Assembly: GCA_001025035.1 (NCBI GenBank)
Contig: LCZK01000009.1
Coordinates: 558,001 to 622,000 of the forward strand
Source of the DNA: Actinobacteria bacterium IMCC26207
Lineage (GTDB): Bacteria; Actinomycetota; Acidimicrobiia; Acidimicrobiales; Microtrichaceae
DNA length: 64,000 nucleotides
Direction of reading: 5' to 3'
Part shown: positions 25,655-34,250 of the stretch, piece after piece
How positions within the stretch are numbered: position 1 is the first letter of the stretch
Layout of the letters: each line of letters begins with the position of its first letter
Notes under the pieces: model-generated
Databases searched by the model: none
What the model saw: the letters and a program-made list of their open reading frames with translations, nothing else
What the model was told of the DNA's origin: nothing
Position numbers and translations under genes: made by a program

Positions 25655-25670
25655 GCTAACTGTAGTTAGC
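25655..25670. promoter_or_regulatory. Operator 1: GCTAAC-TGTA-GTTAGC
   Basis: Perfect inverted repeat with 6-bp arms and a 4-base centre. It contains the -10 hexamer of the phasin-like gene. A third GCTAAC half-site lies at 25643-25648. The arrangement is that of a repressor (for example TetR-type) operator; the regulator is not identified. Confidence 0.8.
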
Positions 25671-25687
25671 ACTGCTCACTCTGTCAA
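25659..25687 (-). promoter_or_regulatory. Promoter of the phasin-like gene
   Basis: Read on the minus strand it is TTGACA (25687-25682), a 17-base spacer and TACAGT (25664-25659). The -35 is a perfect consensus. Transcription should begin near 25652, giving a leader of about 35 bases that includes AAGGAG. Confidence 0.8.
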
Positions 25688-25694
25688 CGCTTCC

Positions 25695-25710
25695 GCTAAC
25701 AAAAGTTAGC
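25695..25710. promoter_or_regulatory. Operator 2: GCTAAC-AAAA-GTTAGC
   Basis: A second perfect copy of the same inverted repeat with a different centre, eight bases upstream of the -35. The two centres are 40 bp apart, close to four helical turns, so proteins bound to both would face the same side of the DNA. Confidence 0.8.
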
Positions 25711-25735
25711 ATTCTCTCAGAATGGCAAGCCGGTA

Positions 25736-25763
25736 TTGACTTTTCCATAAACCCGACTAAGTT
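25736..25763 (+). promoter_or_regulatory. Candidate promoter of the peroxiredoxin gene
   Basis: TTGACT, a 16-base spacer and TAAGTT precede the peroxiredoxin ATG by about 60 bases. Operator 2 lies 25 bases upstream, so the regulator of the phasin-like gene could also touch this promoter. Confidence 0.5.
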
Positions 25764-25824
25764 GGTCAGGAATAGATCCTGCTGGACCTATCCCCCGAAC
25801 ACACATAGAAAGCTGGCCCAAGAC

Positions 25825-26460
25825 ATGGCTCTTCAACTCGGCGATACCGCACCCAACTTCACCGCCGCCACTACCGATGGCGAGATCGACTTGTACGATT
25901 GGAAGGGCGATAGCTGGGCGATCCTGTTCTCTCACCCCAAAGATTTCACCCCTGTGTGCACCACCGAACTTGGAGCCGTTGCCCGCCTGAAGCCCGAATG
26001 GGACAAGCGCAACGTCAAGGTAGTGGGACTGTCCGTTGATGAACTCACGAATCACGCTGCATGGTCAGCTGACATTGAAGAGACTCAGGGCTCCGCAGTG
26101 AACTTTCCGATCATTGCCGATACCGACCGTAAGGTCTCAGACCTCTACGACCTGATCCACCCGAATGCCAGCGACACTCTGACTGTCCGCTCAGTGTTCG
26201 TCATTGGTCCAGACAACAAGGTCAAGCTGATCATCACCTACCCAGCATCAACTGGCCGCAACTTTGACGAGATTCTTCGAGTCGTTGATTCCCTTCAACT
26301 GACCGCAAAACACAAGGTCGCAACTCCAGTGAACTGGAAGCATGGCGAGGATGTCATCATCGCTGGTGCTGTGAGCGACGAGGACGCAAAGCTGCAGTAC
26401 CCAGGTGGATGGAACGCAGTGAAGCCCTACCTCCGCCTAGTTCCCGCACCGACCGACTAA
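25825..26460 (+). CDS. 1-Cys peroxiredoxin (Prx6/AhpC-TSA family)
   Basis: 211-residue thiol peroxidase. The peroxidatic Cys is in DFTPVCTTELG (about residue 47), preceded by the Thr of the active site, and the conserved Arg is in TVRSVFVIG. No second Cys is found, so it is a 1-Cys enzyme of the Prx6 group, with the long C-terminal domain (PVNWKHGEDVIIAG) used for dimerisation. It reduces hydroperoxides in the cytoplasm with an external thiol. ATG 25825 starts at the family N-terminus (MALQLGDTAPNF). Divergent from the phasin-like gene. Confidence 0.93.
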   Translation: MALQLGDTAPNFTAATTDGEIDLYDWKGDSWAILFSHPKDFTPVCTTELGAVARLKPEWDKRNVKVVGLSVDELTNHAAWSADIEETQGSAVNFPIIADTDRKVSDLYDLIHPNASDTLTVRSVFVIGPDNKVKLIITYPASTGRNFDEILRVVDSLQLTAKHKVATPVNWKHGEDVIIAGAVSDEDAKLQYPGGWNAVKPYLRLVPAPTD

Positions 26461-26471
26461 ACAGTGCGGTA

Positions 26472-28148
26472 GTGAACGGGGCAATTGCGAATACCAAACC
26501 AGCAGCAGATTCCTCTGGGCCTGCTGCTGCCACCTACCCATATGTGTTGATACTCGCAATTTGTTCTGCCCTAGCGGTCTTGATCTCGAACATCTCTGGC
26601 ATCGCGTCTGGTGACGATGGGGTTGGATACCGCGCCATTGCAGACTCGCTGCTCGACGGGCAGGGATACGGCTACTTCTTGGAGCGGCCGGTCACTATTT
26701 GGCCGCCAATCTGGTCAACATTGATGGCCGGGGTTGCATGGGTCACCCCGCTCAACACGATGGGTGCAGTAATCCTGCTCAATGCTGTAGTTGCGGCCGC
26801 AGTGGTTGTTGTTGGCAACCGCTTGCTGCGCCTGTTTGTGAGCAATGCGCGCTTAGTTCTACTGGGAACGCTGGTCTTGGCCTTCGGTCCGTCAACCATC
26901 GGCCTCGGCCATGTTCTGATGACCGATATGGCCTTTGCACTTCTGGTCATGACCTGGATGCTGACGCTGATGCGTTTTCGGCGCACGGGATCACTTGCCA
27001 CACTCGCTTTGTCGGGGCTCTTGGTCTGGGTTGGATTCGGCCTGCGATATATCGGCTTGGTCTTGATTGCTTTCGGCGGACTCTGGCTGCTGCTTGACCA
27101 GAACCGCAGTTGGCTCATGCGAGTTCGCAACGGAGCCATCTATGGGGTTGTCTCGATCATCGCCCCTGGTTTGTGGATGGCTCGCAACTACTCCATCGAT
27201 GGCACCTTCACTGGTGAACGTCACCCATCAGCACGAGGGTTAGTTGATAACGGCTTTGACATTGCTGCCACCCTTGGCCGGTTCTTGCTACCCGGTCTTG
27301 GCAACGGACTGACCAAGATTTGGGCAGCAGTTGGTCTGAGTGTTCTAGCCGTTGGCCTGTACCTCGTTTGGCGAATTCTGCAAGTACCTAGGCCAGATCA
27401 GCCAACACAGGAACTACTGCGCACCGGGCAGATCTTCCACCGGCTCCTCAAAATTCCCGGTACCACTCTGGGGCTGTTGTTGTTCTTCCCGATCCTCTAC
27501 ATGACGTACATGCTCTACGTGCGAACCACGACTGCACTCAATCAATTAGATCTGCGGCTGCTGTACCCGGCGTACTTTCCACTCATGTTTCTGGCGCTTG
27601 CACTCATCGACCGCCTACCGCGACTGAACAGCGCAGATGTGGGAGCCAACGCAGATACGGGAGCCAGTGCTGATATAGGAGAACCGAGCAAGACCGGCTG
27701 GTTCAAACTGGGCTACGGCGGTGCTCATGTCTGGGCTGCAGCGAATATCGCTGCTGGCTTCGTAGCCATGATTGCCTTCGCTGCTGGCCACCCGTACTTC
27801 ATTGGCAACTACGAGGCAGATGTATTCAAAGAGATTCGAGCCAATCCAGCGCTCGATGCGCTACCAGCGAACTGCAAGCTGTATTCCAATCTTCCCAACG
27901 GCCTGTACCCCAACTACGGGCCTCAATGGAGTCCACAGCAGCGTGCATTGGAATCAAGCGAACAGATTCCTGACCTCGAAGAAATCACTGCAACGCTGGA
28001 CAGCACTGATTCATGCTTGATCTGGATTGATGAGCCTCCGGTCTACGGACACTTGTGGACGCTGCAGCAATTGCAGACTCGGCTTACGCTCACGGAGTTG
28101 GCACAGAGCGGCAACCTGAGCGTGTACCGCATGCAGGCTCCCCGCTAA
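26472..28148 (+). CDS. GT-C fold membrane glycosyltransferase (PMT/ArnT-like)
   Basis: 558-residue membrane protein with about eleven helices and a small exported C-terminal domain. The first outer loop has the acidic pair SGDDGVGYRAIADSLLDG, as in family 39/83 glycosyltransferases that use polyprenyl-phosphate sugars. A degenerate 18-bp repeat codes the loop ADVGANADTGASADIGE (about residue 390). GTG 26472, just after the peroxiredoxin stop, is the only convenient start. It is followed by a GT2 protein, so both may act on one glycan. Donor and acceptor are unknown. Confidence 0.75.
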   Translation: MNGAIANTKPAADSSGPAAATYPYVLILAICSALAVLISNISGIASGDDGVGYRAIADSLLDGQGYGYFLERPVTIWPPIWSTLMAGVAWVTPLNTMGAVILLNAVVAAAVVVVGNRLLRLFVSNARLVLLGTLVLAFGPSTIGLGHVLMTDMAFALLVMTWMLTLMRFRRTGSLATLALSGLLVWVGFGLRYIGLVLIAFGGLWLLLDQNRSWLMRVRNGAIYGVVSIIAPGLWMARNYSIDGTFTGERHPSARGLVDNGFDIAATLGRFLLPGLGNGLTKIWAAVGLSVLAVGLYLVWRILQVPRPDQPTQELLRTGQIFHRLLKIPGTTLGLLLFFPILYMTYMLYVRTTTALNQLDLRLLYPAYFPLMFLALALIDRLPRLNSADVGANADTGASADIGEPSKTGWFKLGYGGAHVWAAANIAAGFVAMIAFAAGHPYFIGNYEADVFKEIRANPALDALPANCKLYSNLPNGLYPNYGPQWSPQQRALESSEQIPDLEEITATLDSTDSCLIWIDEPPVYGHLWTLQQLQTRLTLTELAQSGNLSVYRMQAPR

Positions 28149-28154
28149 CGCTCA

Positions 28155-28193
28155 CCCCAGTATCCGCCACCCCAGTATCCGCCACCCCAGCCC
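28155..28193. repeat. 15-bp tandem repeat between glycosyltransferase genes
   Basis: ACCCCAGTATCCGCC is present twice exactly, followed by a partial ACCCCAGCC. It fills the 61-base spacer and contains no stop codon copy, unlike most others. Confidence 0.9.
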
Positions 28194-28209
28194 TGATCTG
28201 ATCGACACT

Positions 28210-29379
28210 ATGGGAGTGCATCCCCGCTTCACTGTGGTGATTCCGGTACAAAATCGAGCCGATGTAGTGGGCCGCGCCATCGCAAGTGTCGTCGCACAGA
28301 CATTTGCTGATCTGGAACTCATTCTGGTGGATGACGGATCAACCGACGACAGCGTCGCCGCCGCTCGCGCAGTTGCCGATAAACGAGTCCGGATTTTTCG
28401 TCAAGAACAGCAAGGCCTAGAAGCCGCTCGCTCCGCCGGCATGCAACAAGCCCGAGGAAGCTGGGTTTTGTTCCTAGACCCCGATGACGAGGTTGCCCCG
28501 GCTTGGCTAGCCCGTCTCGGTCGACTCATTGATTCCACACAGGCCGAGTTGGTGAGTTGCGGAGGAGAACAGTTCTACCGCGACGGAACACAGAGCACCT
28601 TTCGACCAGTGCTCCTCTCACCCCAGCCCGTGGACCCCGCAAGCAAGTGGCATCACCCCGTAGATCACGGGTACAAGGCCTGCTTCCGGTCAGGAACATT
28701 CGCTACAAGTCGTGAACGTCTCGAACAAGTTGGTGCCTTTAGGCCTCTCAGCCAGCAGAACTCTTCTCACCTGCTGGTGTCCACTGTGACGTCAGCCGGA
28801 GTTGGGAATCTTGGCGATGAAGATCCCGCTCAAGCAGGAGCGCACTGCTTTAGCCCAGACAGTTTTGATCTAGCTAGCCGGCAAGAGCCAGAAGCAGTTC
28901 CGGCTTTGAGCCTGCTCGAAATCGGCCAACGACTTGCAGCCGCAGTGATTGAGGATGGCCATATCATCAGCTACACCCCGGAGCCCTTGGTCAGGTGGAA
29001 CGAAGCACCAGATGGGCCCTGCGCAGATGGTGATGCACTCCGCTTGAGTTGGGCATTGCAGGCTCTCGACGCAATGGCGCGGACGCCGATTCCGGAAGCG
29101 ACGTTGCTCGCCCGCTACGCAACCATCGGCGGAGTAGCAGCCGCCAGGTTGCGACAGCACACCCAAGCGCGTTCTATGTTCAAGTTGGCTAGGCAGGCTT
29201 CACCCGAGGTAGCCAAGCATTGGACGCGTTGGGCAGCCTCGTGCGTTGCACCAATTTCGAATCGGATTTGGCAGCCAACTCCTGAATATTCTGCAGAATC
29301 AAGCGTGCCTGTGCTTTCCGAAGAGGCCTCGCTGCTGAGCAGTCCCGACCTGTTCGCTCAGGCCGCCAGCGCTGCCTAG
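28210..29379 (+). CDS. Glycosyltransferase family 2
   Basis: 389-residue protein with a GT-A domain at its N-terminus: FTVVIPVQNRADVVGRAI, LILVDDGSTDDS and the metal-binding DPDDEV (about residue 95). The second half is less conserved; it contains an Ala/Arg-rich helical segment and a Ser-rich tail. No membrane helix is visible, so it is a cytoplasmic inverting enzyme that could feed the upstream membrane glycosyltransferase. ATG is preceded by GATC-rich sequence without a clear ribosome-binding site. Confidence 0.85.
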   Translation: MGVHPRFTVVIPVQNRADVVGRAIASVVAQTFADLELILVDDGSTDDSVAAARAVADKRVRIFRQEQQGLEAARSAGMQQARGSWVLFLDPDDEVAPAWLARLGRLIDSTQAELVSCGGEQFYRDGTQSTFRPVLLSPQPVDPASKWHHPVDHGYKACFRSGTFATSRERLEQVGAFRPLSQQNSSHLLVSTVTSAGVGNLGDEDPAQAGAHCFSPDSFDLASRQEPEAVPALSLLEIGQRLAAAVIEDGHIISYTPEPLVRWNEAPDGPCADGDALRLSWALQALDAMARTPIPEATLLARYATIGGVAAARLRQHTQARSMFKLARQASPEVAKHWTRWAASCVAPISNRIWQPTPEYSAESSVPVLSEEASLLSSPDLFAQAASAA

Positions 29380-29439
29380 ACAAGGCCGCGCCCGGGCTTC
29401 GGTGCCCAGCGAACTACAATCGGGGCTTTCTGGCGCATC

Positions 29440-29490
29440 CCCTGATGCACGTTCTGATGCACGTTCTCATTCATCAGGGCGGCTCCGCCC
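29440..29490 (+). promoter_or_regulatory. Two mutually exclusive hairpins in the ABC transporter leader
   Basis: CCCTGATG (29440-29447) pairs with CATCAGGG (29472-29479) around a duplicated GATGCACGTTCT. The last GGG of this stem also begins GGGCGG-CT-CCGCCC (29477-29490). The two structures cannot both be complete. The start codon is 25 bases downstream. It could be an attenuation-like leader or merely a terminator of the upstream gene. Confidence 0.4.
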
Positions 29491-29515
29491 GTCCGAACCC
29501 GAAGGGCTACTCACC

Positions 29516-30259
29516 ATGAGTTCAACAGCGACCGAAACTGCCGCAGCAGGCTCTATCGAGGCCAGTAAAATTTATGGCGATGGCGAGACTGAGATTCGCG
29601 CTCTGGATGAAGTCACCGTCAGCTTTGAACAGAGCCGCTTCACTGCGATCATGGGACCGTCTGGATCAGGCAAGTCCACGTTGATGCACTGCCTCGCTGG
29701 GCTTGACCGCCTGAGTTCTGGCCGAGTCTTTATCGGCGATACATACCTTGACGACCTGAGCGAGAGTCAACTTACGGAGTTACGCCGAGACAAGATTGGC
29801 TTTGTGTTTCAGGCCTTCAACCTGATTCCTACCCTGTCTGCACTCGAGAACATCACGTTGCCTATGGACTTGGCTGGCCGAAAGCCCGACAAGCAATGGA
29901 TGGACACTGTGATCGATACCGTTGGGCTTCGACCACGCCTTGACCACCGCCCCAGCGAGCTCTCTGGTGGCCAGCAGCAGCGAGTTGCCGTTGCTCGTGC
30001 CTTGGCGAGTCAGCCACAGATTGTGTTCGCAGATGAGCCCACCGGAAACTTGGATTCACGATCAGGCACAGATTTGTTGGACTTTATGCGCCATGCAGTT
30101 TCTGACCTAGGACAGACCATTGTGATGGTGACCCATGATCCAAGTGCCGCTGCGCACTCAGACCGCGTCATCTTTCTTGCCGACGGCAAAATTCGCGATG
30201 AGATGATCGAACCCACTGCCGACCGGGTGCTCGATCTGATGAAACAACTTGGAGATTGA
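29516..30259 (+). CDS. ABC transporter ATP-binding protein (LolD/MacB type)
   Basis: 247-residue ATPase. Walker A is GPSGSGKST (about residue 48), the Q-loop is FVFQAFNLIP, the signature is LSGGQQQRVAVARAL, Walker B is IVFADEPTGNLDS and the switch His is in MVTHD. The NLIPTLSALENITLPM stretch is typical of the LolD/MacB/FtsE branch, which works with FtsX-like permeases, and the permease gene follows by six bases. An upstream in-frame extension (to 29402) would cover the hairpin region and is not homologous. Confidence 0.95.
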   Translation: MSSTATETAAAGSIEASKIYGDGETEIRALDEVTVSFEQSRFTAIMGPSGSGKSTLMHCLAGLDRLSSGRVFIGDTYLDDLSESQLTELRRDKIGFVFQAFNLIPTLSALENITLPMDLAGRKPDKQWMDTVIDTVGLRPRLDHRPSELSGGQQQRVAVARALASQPQIVFADEPTGNLDSRSGTDLLDFMRHAVSDLGQTIVMVTHDPSAAAHSDRVIFLADGKIRDEMIEPTADRVLDLMKQLGD

Positions 30260-30265
30260 GCACCA

Positions 30266-32911
30266 ATGTTTAGGGTTGCTCTGAAAGACATCCTTGCGCG
30301 TAAGCGCCGACTCGTTACCACCGGCTTAGCAATCATTTTGGGAATTGCGTTCTTGACTGGCACCCAAGTGCTGTCAGGTGTCCTCAAGGAATCAATTGAA
30401 TCTCTAATCGGCACTTCCTACCAAGGCATTGACGCTGTGATTCGCTCACCCGAAGAACAAGACTTGGGCTTTGGCCAAAAAATCCGTTCTCCCATTCCAG
30501 AAGCGCTCGTTGCCCAAGTAGATGAGGTCAGTGGAGTTCGCAAGGCTTTGGGTGTGGTGGAAACCACCTCAGCACAGTTAGTCGGAACGAACGGCAAGAT
30601 TGTTGGCTCCAACTTTGGTCCACCAACCTTGGTGTACAACTGGCTCAATGACCCGCTGCTACAAGTGGGCAAGCTCACAGAGGGACGCATACCAACTGAA
30701 ACAACCGAAATGGTTCTTGACTTCACCTCTGCCAAAGATGCCGGATACAAAGTTGGCGATCAGGTCACCGTCTCTTCGCAGAAGGGTAGCGAGAAGTTCA
30801 ACCTGGTTGGGCTGATGGGCCTGGGCAAAGACGGCACTCTGGCTGGTGGGGCAAAGATGATGTTTTTCACTACGCCCACAGCGCAACGCCTTGCCCAGCT
30901 ACCCGCACAGTTCAATTACATCGCAGTTGCTGCTCAAGAGGGAACAAGCCAAGAGGTTTTGGCTTCAAGCCTTGCCACTGCGCTACCAGATGCCCAAGTG
31001 GTGACCGGTGAGAAATTCACACGAGAGAATCAGAAGTCGGTTTCGAAGTTTGTCGACATCCTCACAACCTTTGTTTCGGTGTTTGGCTACGTGGCGCTCT
31101 TTGTGGCCTGTTTTATTATCTACAACACCTTCTCGATTCTGGTCGCTCAGCGAACCAGAGAAACTGCCTTGTTGCGGGCAATCGGTGCGAAACGAAAACA
31201 AGTACTGCTAGCGATTGTGCTCGAAGCTGTACTCGTAGGACTCGTTGCCTCGGTGCTTGGGCTCGTCGGTGGTGTGGCGTTGGCCTCGGTACTGAAAGCC
31301 TTTGTGGGTACCCTGTTCACTGTCCAATCAGGGCTTCCGACACTGACTTCTCGCGCCATTGCGACGGCATTCATTGTGGGGATCGGAGTCACCGTTCTCT
31401 CGGGGCTTGTTCCCGCTTGGAGATCAACCAAGGTGCCGCCGATTGCAGCTTTGTCTGATGTAGCAGTCGATCGATCGAGCGTGTCACGATCTCGGATCAT
31501 CTGGGGAACACTCTTCCTTGTGGGCGGAACCACGCTGCTTGGCTTGGGCCTTGCAGACGCAGGACCAAACCCGCTCGTGCTCTTCGGTCTGGGAGCTGTG
31601 CTGTTCTTGGTATCTGTGGCCGTGATTCTGGGCCCATTGATTGCGGCACCCTTTAGCCGCTTTCTGGTCTGGCCATTCACCCGCGGAACAGCAATTACAC
31701 CTCGGCTCGCGGGTGAGAATGCTGCTCGCAATCCGCGCCGCACGGCCGCTACTGCTGCTGCGCTCACCATTGGTGTCACTCTGGTCACGCTGATCGCTGT
31801 AATGGCAAGTTCGATCAAAGCCAGCGTTGAGTCAACGGTCAACTCCACGATCTCAGCCGACTTTGTGATCAACTCGAGCACCTTCTCGATCGGCACCGGT
31901 ATCCCCACCACCGCTGTAGTAGAGGCCCGAGCAGTTCCAGGAGTAGCCCTAGCTAGCCCAGTGCGGTTTGCTCCCTTCCGACTAACTGATTCCTACTCTC
32001 AGCAGCAAGCTGCCGCCAAGCCTGCAAAGGAGCAGCAGAGTCTTCTTGGCGCGGGGGATGCCGCACCGCCAGGCGAGGACACATTCATGCTCGGCGTGGA
32101 GCCAAAGAGTTACTTTGAGATCAACGATGTCGGTACCACCGCAGGGTCACCGAAGGACTTGCTGCCTGGAACCTTTGCTGCAGAACTCAAAGAGGCAGAG
32201 AAGCGCGGCTGGAAACTCGGCGATAAGGTGCCGGTCTACTTTGCCAAGACTGGGGTTCAGGAACTCGAACTTGCCATGACCTTCGATCAGAACTCCGGCG
32301 GAGGCAGCTACTTGTTGCCCTTAGCAACTTTTGAGGCGAACGTCCTAGCCCTGTTCAACACCGACTTCGTTGTCTACATAAAGACCGAACCCGGAGCCGA
32401 CCTAGCTCAGGTTCGCAAACAACTCGACGCAATCGTTGCAGACTCTCCCGCAATCTCGGTACAGGATCTCGGTGAGTACGCCGATGCCCAGACTGCCCCG
32501 TTCGATACCTTCTTGGCGGTCGTCTACGGACTGCTCGGGCTAGCCGTCATCATTGCGCTCATTGGCATTGCCAACACCCTGTCGCTGTCGGTGCTTGAGC
32601 GTACGCGAGAGTTGGGCTTGCTGCGCGCAGTTGGCATGTCCCGCAAACAGCTGCGACACACCGTTATTGGCGAATCGATGATCATCGCCGTGTTCGGAAC
32701 CGCGATCGGGCTCACGATCGGGATCATCTTCTCGTTTGCCTTGTCAGTAGTGATCTCGGCTGATTCACCGGGGATTTTCAAATACACCCTGCCCGTTAAC
32801 CAGCTCGTGATCATTACGCTCGTGGCTGCACTCGCGGGAGTGCTTGCCGCTCTGGCACCAGCTTGGCGAGCATCTCGCCTCGACGTGCTCAAAGCAGTCT
32901 CGTCTGTGTAA
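30266..32911 (+). CDS. FtsX-like ABC permease with two permease domains
   Basis: 881-residue membrane protein: one N-terminal helix, an exported MacB-type periplasmic core domain, a first FtsX domain (about 265-390), a pair of central helices, a second exported domain and a C-terminal FtsX domain (about 755-881). The FtsX motifs RETALLRAIGAKRKQ and RELGLLRAVGMSRKQ are clear internal repeats. With the preceding ATPase it forms a mechanotransmission-type exporter for lipids, lipoproteins or a peptide; the cargo is unknown. Family length (800-900 for double-domain actinobacterial forms) agrees. Confidence 0.93.
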   Translation: MFRVALKDILARKRRLVTTGLAIILGIAFLTGTQVLSGVLKESIESLIGTSYQGIDAVIRSPEEQDLGFGQKIRSPIPEALVAQVDEVSGVRKALGVVETTSAQLVGTNGKIVGSNFGPPTLVYNWLNDPLLQVGKLTEGRIPTETTEMVLDFTSAKDAGYKVGDQVTVSSQKGSEKFNLVGLMGLGKDGTLAGGAKMMFFTTPTAQRLAQLPAQFNYIAVAAQEGTSQEVLASSLATALPDAQVVTGEKFTRENQKSVSKFVDILTTFVSVFGYVALFVACFIIYNTFSILVAQRTRETALLRAIGAKRKQVLLAIVLEAVLVGLVASVLGLVGGVALASVLKAFVGTLFTVQSGLPTLTSRAIATAFIVGIGVTVLSGLVPAWRSTKVPPIAALSDVAVDRSSVSRSRIIWGTLFLVGGTTLLGLGLADAGPNPLVLFGLGAVLFLVSVAVILGPLIAAPFSRFLVWPFTRGTAITPRLAGENAARNPRRTAATAAALTIGVTLVTLIAVMASSIKASVESTVNSTISADFVINSSTFSIGTGIPTTAVVEARAVPGVALASPVRFAPFRLTDSYSQQQAAAKPAKEQQSLLGAGDAAPPGEDTFMLGVEPKSYFEINDVGTTAGSPKDLLPGTFAAELKEAEKRGWKLGDKVPVYFAKTGVQELELAMTFDQNSGGGSYLLPLATFEANVLALFNTDFVVYIKTEPGADLAQVRKQLDAIVADSPAISVQDLGEYADAQTAPFDTFLAVVYGLLGLAVIIALIGIANTLSLSVLERTRELGLLRAVGMSRKQLRHTVIGESMIIAVFGTAIGLTIGIIFSFALSVVISADSPGIFKYTLPVNQLVIITLVAALAGVLAALAPAWRASRLDVLKAVSSV

Positions 32912-32952
32912 CCAACTGTATGACCCACTGAGTATTCAGGAGTTCCCAAGCA

Positions 32953-33342
32953 ATGTCTGTTGACCCCGCAGATCTTCCCGCAAGTACTCGTGAGTTTCTT
33001 GCAGAGCGACACCTAGCAACGCTGACTACCCTGCGCGCCGACGGGTCGCCACATGTGGTGCCCGTGGGTTTTTCTTATGACATTGATGCGCGCCTAGTAC
33101 GAATCATTACCTTTCCGGGGTCGGTCAAAGTTCGCAATGCCGAGCGCGGCGGTCGGGCAGTTGTGAGCCAGGTTGACGGGGGTCGCTGGCTGTCACTTGA
33201 GGGAACGATCACTGCTACCCAAGACCCCGAACGGGTTGCTGCCGCCGTAGAGGGGTACAGCTACCGATACCAAGAACCAAGCGAGCGCGCAGATCGTGTC
33301 GCGCTAGAGATCTCAGTAGACCGCATACTGGGCCGGGCCTAA
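32953..33342 (+). CDS. PPOX-class F420-dependent protein
   Basis: 129-residue split-barrel protein of the FDOR-B group. The start motif LATLTTLRADGSPHVVPVGF and the cofactor strand GSVKVRNAERGGRAVVSQVDG are characteristic. Members bind F420 (less often FMN or heme) and reduce small conjugated compounds. GGAG lies nine bases before ATG. It follows the permease gene by 41 bases. At least two further F420-type split barrels are present in this window. Confidence 0.85.
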   Translation: MSVDPADLPASTREFLAERHLATLTTLRADGSPHVVPVGFSYDIDARLVRIITFPGSVKVRNAERGGRAVVSQVDGGRWLSLEGTITATQDPERVAAAVEGYSYRYQEPSERADRVALEISVDRILGRA

Positions 33343-33359
33343 CTGCCCGGATTACCTGC

Positions 33360-33410
33360 TCTGTTTATTAGGCACTGTATTTATTAGGCACTGTGTTTAT
33401 TAGGCAGTCT
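33360..33410. repeat. 16-bp repeat copying the 3' end of the SdpI-like gene
   Basis: Three units of the form TGTTTATTAGGCAC are present. On the minus strand they read ...ACAGTGCCTAA-TAAA..., a near copy of the last codons and TAA of the minus-strand gene that ends at 33400, placed downstream of it. Confidence 0.85.
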
Positions 33411-33780
33411 GTTCATCGGGCAGTTCACGCGCAGCACGCACTGCAGCAACGGTGGCAACTGAGGTTGCAGTGAGCAGTGCCACAGCTCCGATCGCTGCGA
33501 CTGCCACTCCCACAATATCGAGCCCAGTAACGAGCACTGCCGCGCCACAGGCAGCCGCTATCGCTCCACCAATACCAAGTGGCCCCGCAGCAGCCTCATG
33601 AGCCACATACCAAGCCTCATCAGATGCCCGGGTCACAGGTAAACGAATCCCGACAAACTTGTTCGGAGGGAGTCGACGCTGGGAACCAAGCCAACAAACC
33701 CAAAGTTCTGCGGCGCCGATGACCACAAGGATCACCCCAACCACAAGCCCCCAGGCAGTCTGCTCAGTCAATCTGAGCAA
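33400..33780 (-). CDS. SdpI/YhfL-like small membrane protein
   Basis: 126-residue protein with three to four helices and the SdpI signature PNKFVGIRLPVTRASDEAWYVAH around residue 40-60 (immunity-type membrane family, also common outside toxin loci). No sdpC-like toxin is near. The start is a TTG overlapping the 3' end of the SnoaL-like gene; a second TTG three codons later is equally possible. Function is unknown beyond family membership. Confidence 0.75.
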   Translation of the reverse strand: MLRLTEQTAWGLVVGVILVVIGAAELWVCWLGSQRRLPPNKFVGIRLPVTRASDEAWYVAHEAAAGPLGIGGAIAAACGAAVLVTGLDIVGVAVAAIGAVALLTATSVATVAAVRAARELPDEQTA

Positions 33781-34159
33781 TATCGGTAGCAGTCCAGTAA
33801 GCCTTCATCTCTGTCACAAGGCCCTCGTCATTGAAGGTAAAGACATCAATAATGTCGACTGCAAACTTTGCGCCGCCCATCGAGGTGATTGCACGAAGAG
33901 GCGCAGCCGCAAAGTGATCAACCGCCCGAATAGGACCAGTCACCACAAGTTCGAGCGACTCAGCAAACTCGTGAGTACCTGCAAAGAACTCGCGCACTGC
34001 TGCCCGGCCAACAAAGGCTGGCTTATCTACTGGGTCAGCGACTACGGCATCCTCGGCAAAGATCGCTGCGATGGCGTCAATATCGCCTGCACTATGCGCA
34101 GCCGCATATGCAACGACGACTGCCTTCATCTGGTCGGTAGTGAGTTCATTGGTAGACAT
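33764..34159 (-). CDS. SnoaL-like/ketosteroid isomerase-fold protein
   Basis: 131-residue NTF2-like protein: helix YAAAHSAGDIDAIAAIFAED, DPVDKPAFVGRAAVREFF and the final strands VDIIDVFTFNDEGLVTEM. This matches the SnoaL-like/KSI family found with steroid and polyketide enzymes. A catalytic Asp near DP (about residue 42) is present. It lies between the SDR and the SdpI-like gene on one strand, and may act on the product of the SDR. Actual isomerase activity is not demonstrated by the sequence. Confidence 0.8.
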   Translation of the reverse strand: MSTNELTTDQMKAVVVAYAAAHSAGDIDAIAAIFAEDAVVADPVDKPAFVGRAAVREFFAGTHEFAESLELVVTGPIRAVDHFAAAPLRAITSMGGAKFAVDIIDVFTFNDEGLVTEMKAYWTATDIAQID

Positions 34160-34185
34160 AGGTTGAATCTGTAGCAGAACTTGCC

Positions 34186-34250
34186 GGGCTTGTCCTACTT
34201 GAGCAGAGCTTCTCCTACTTGAGCCGGGCTTCGCCTACTTGAGCAGGGCT
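34186..34250. repeat. 20-bp repeat copying the 3' end of the mycofactocin-type SDR gene
   Basis: Three units of the form GGCTTCTCCTACTTGAGC occur. The rightmost is the end of the minus-strand SDR gene (Leu-Leu-Lys-TAG); the other two lie downstream of it, and each keeps the CTA that reads TAG on that strand. Confidence 0.9.

Noticed and set aside
33400..33780. Sdp toxin-immunity locus
   Set aside because: Only the SdpI-like protein is present; no toxin or processing genes flank it, and the family is common without them.
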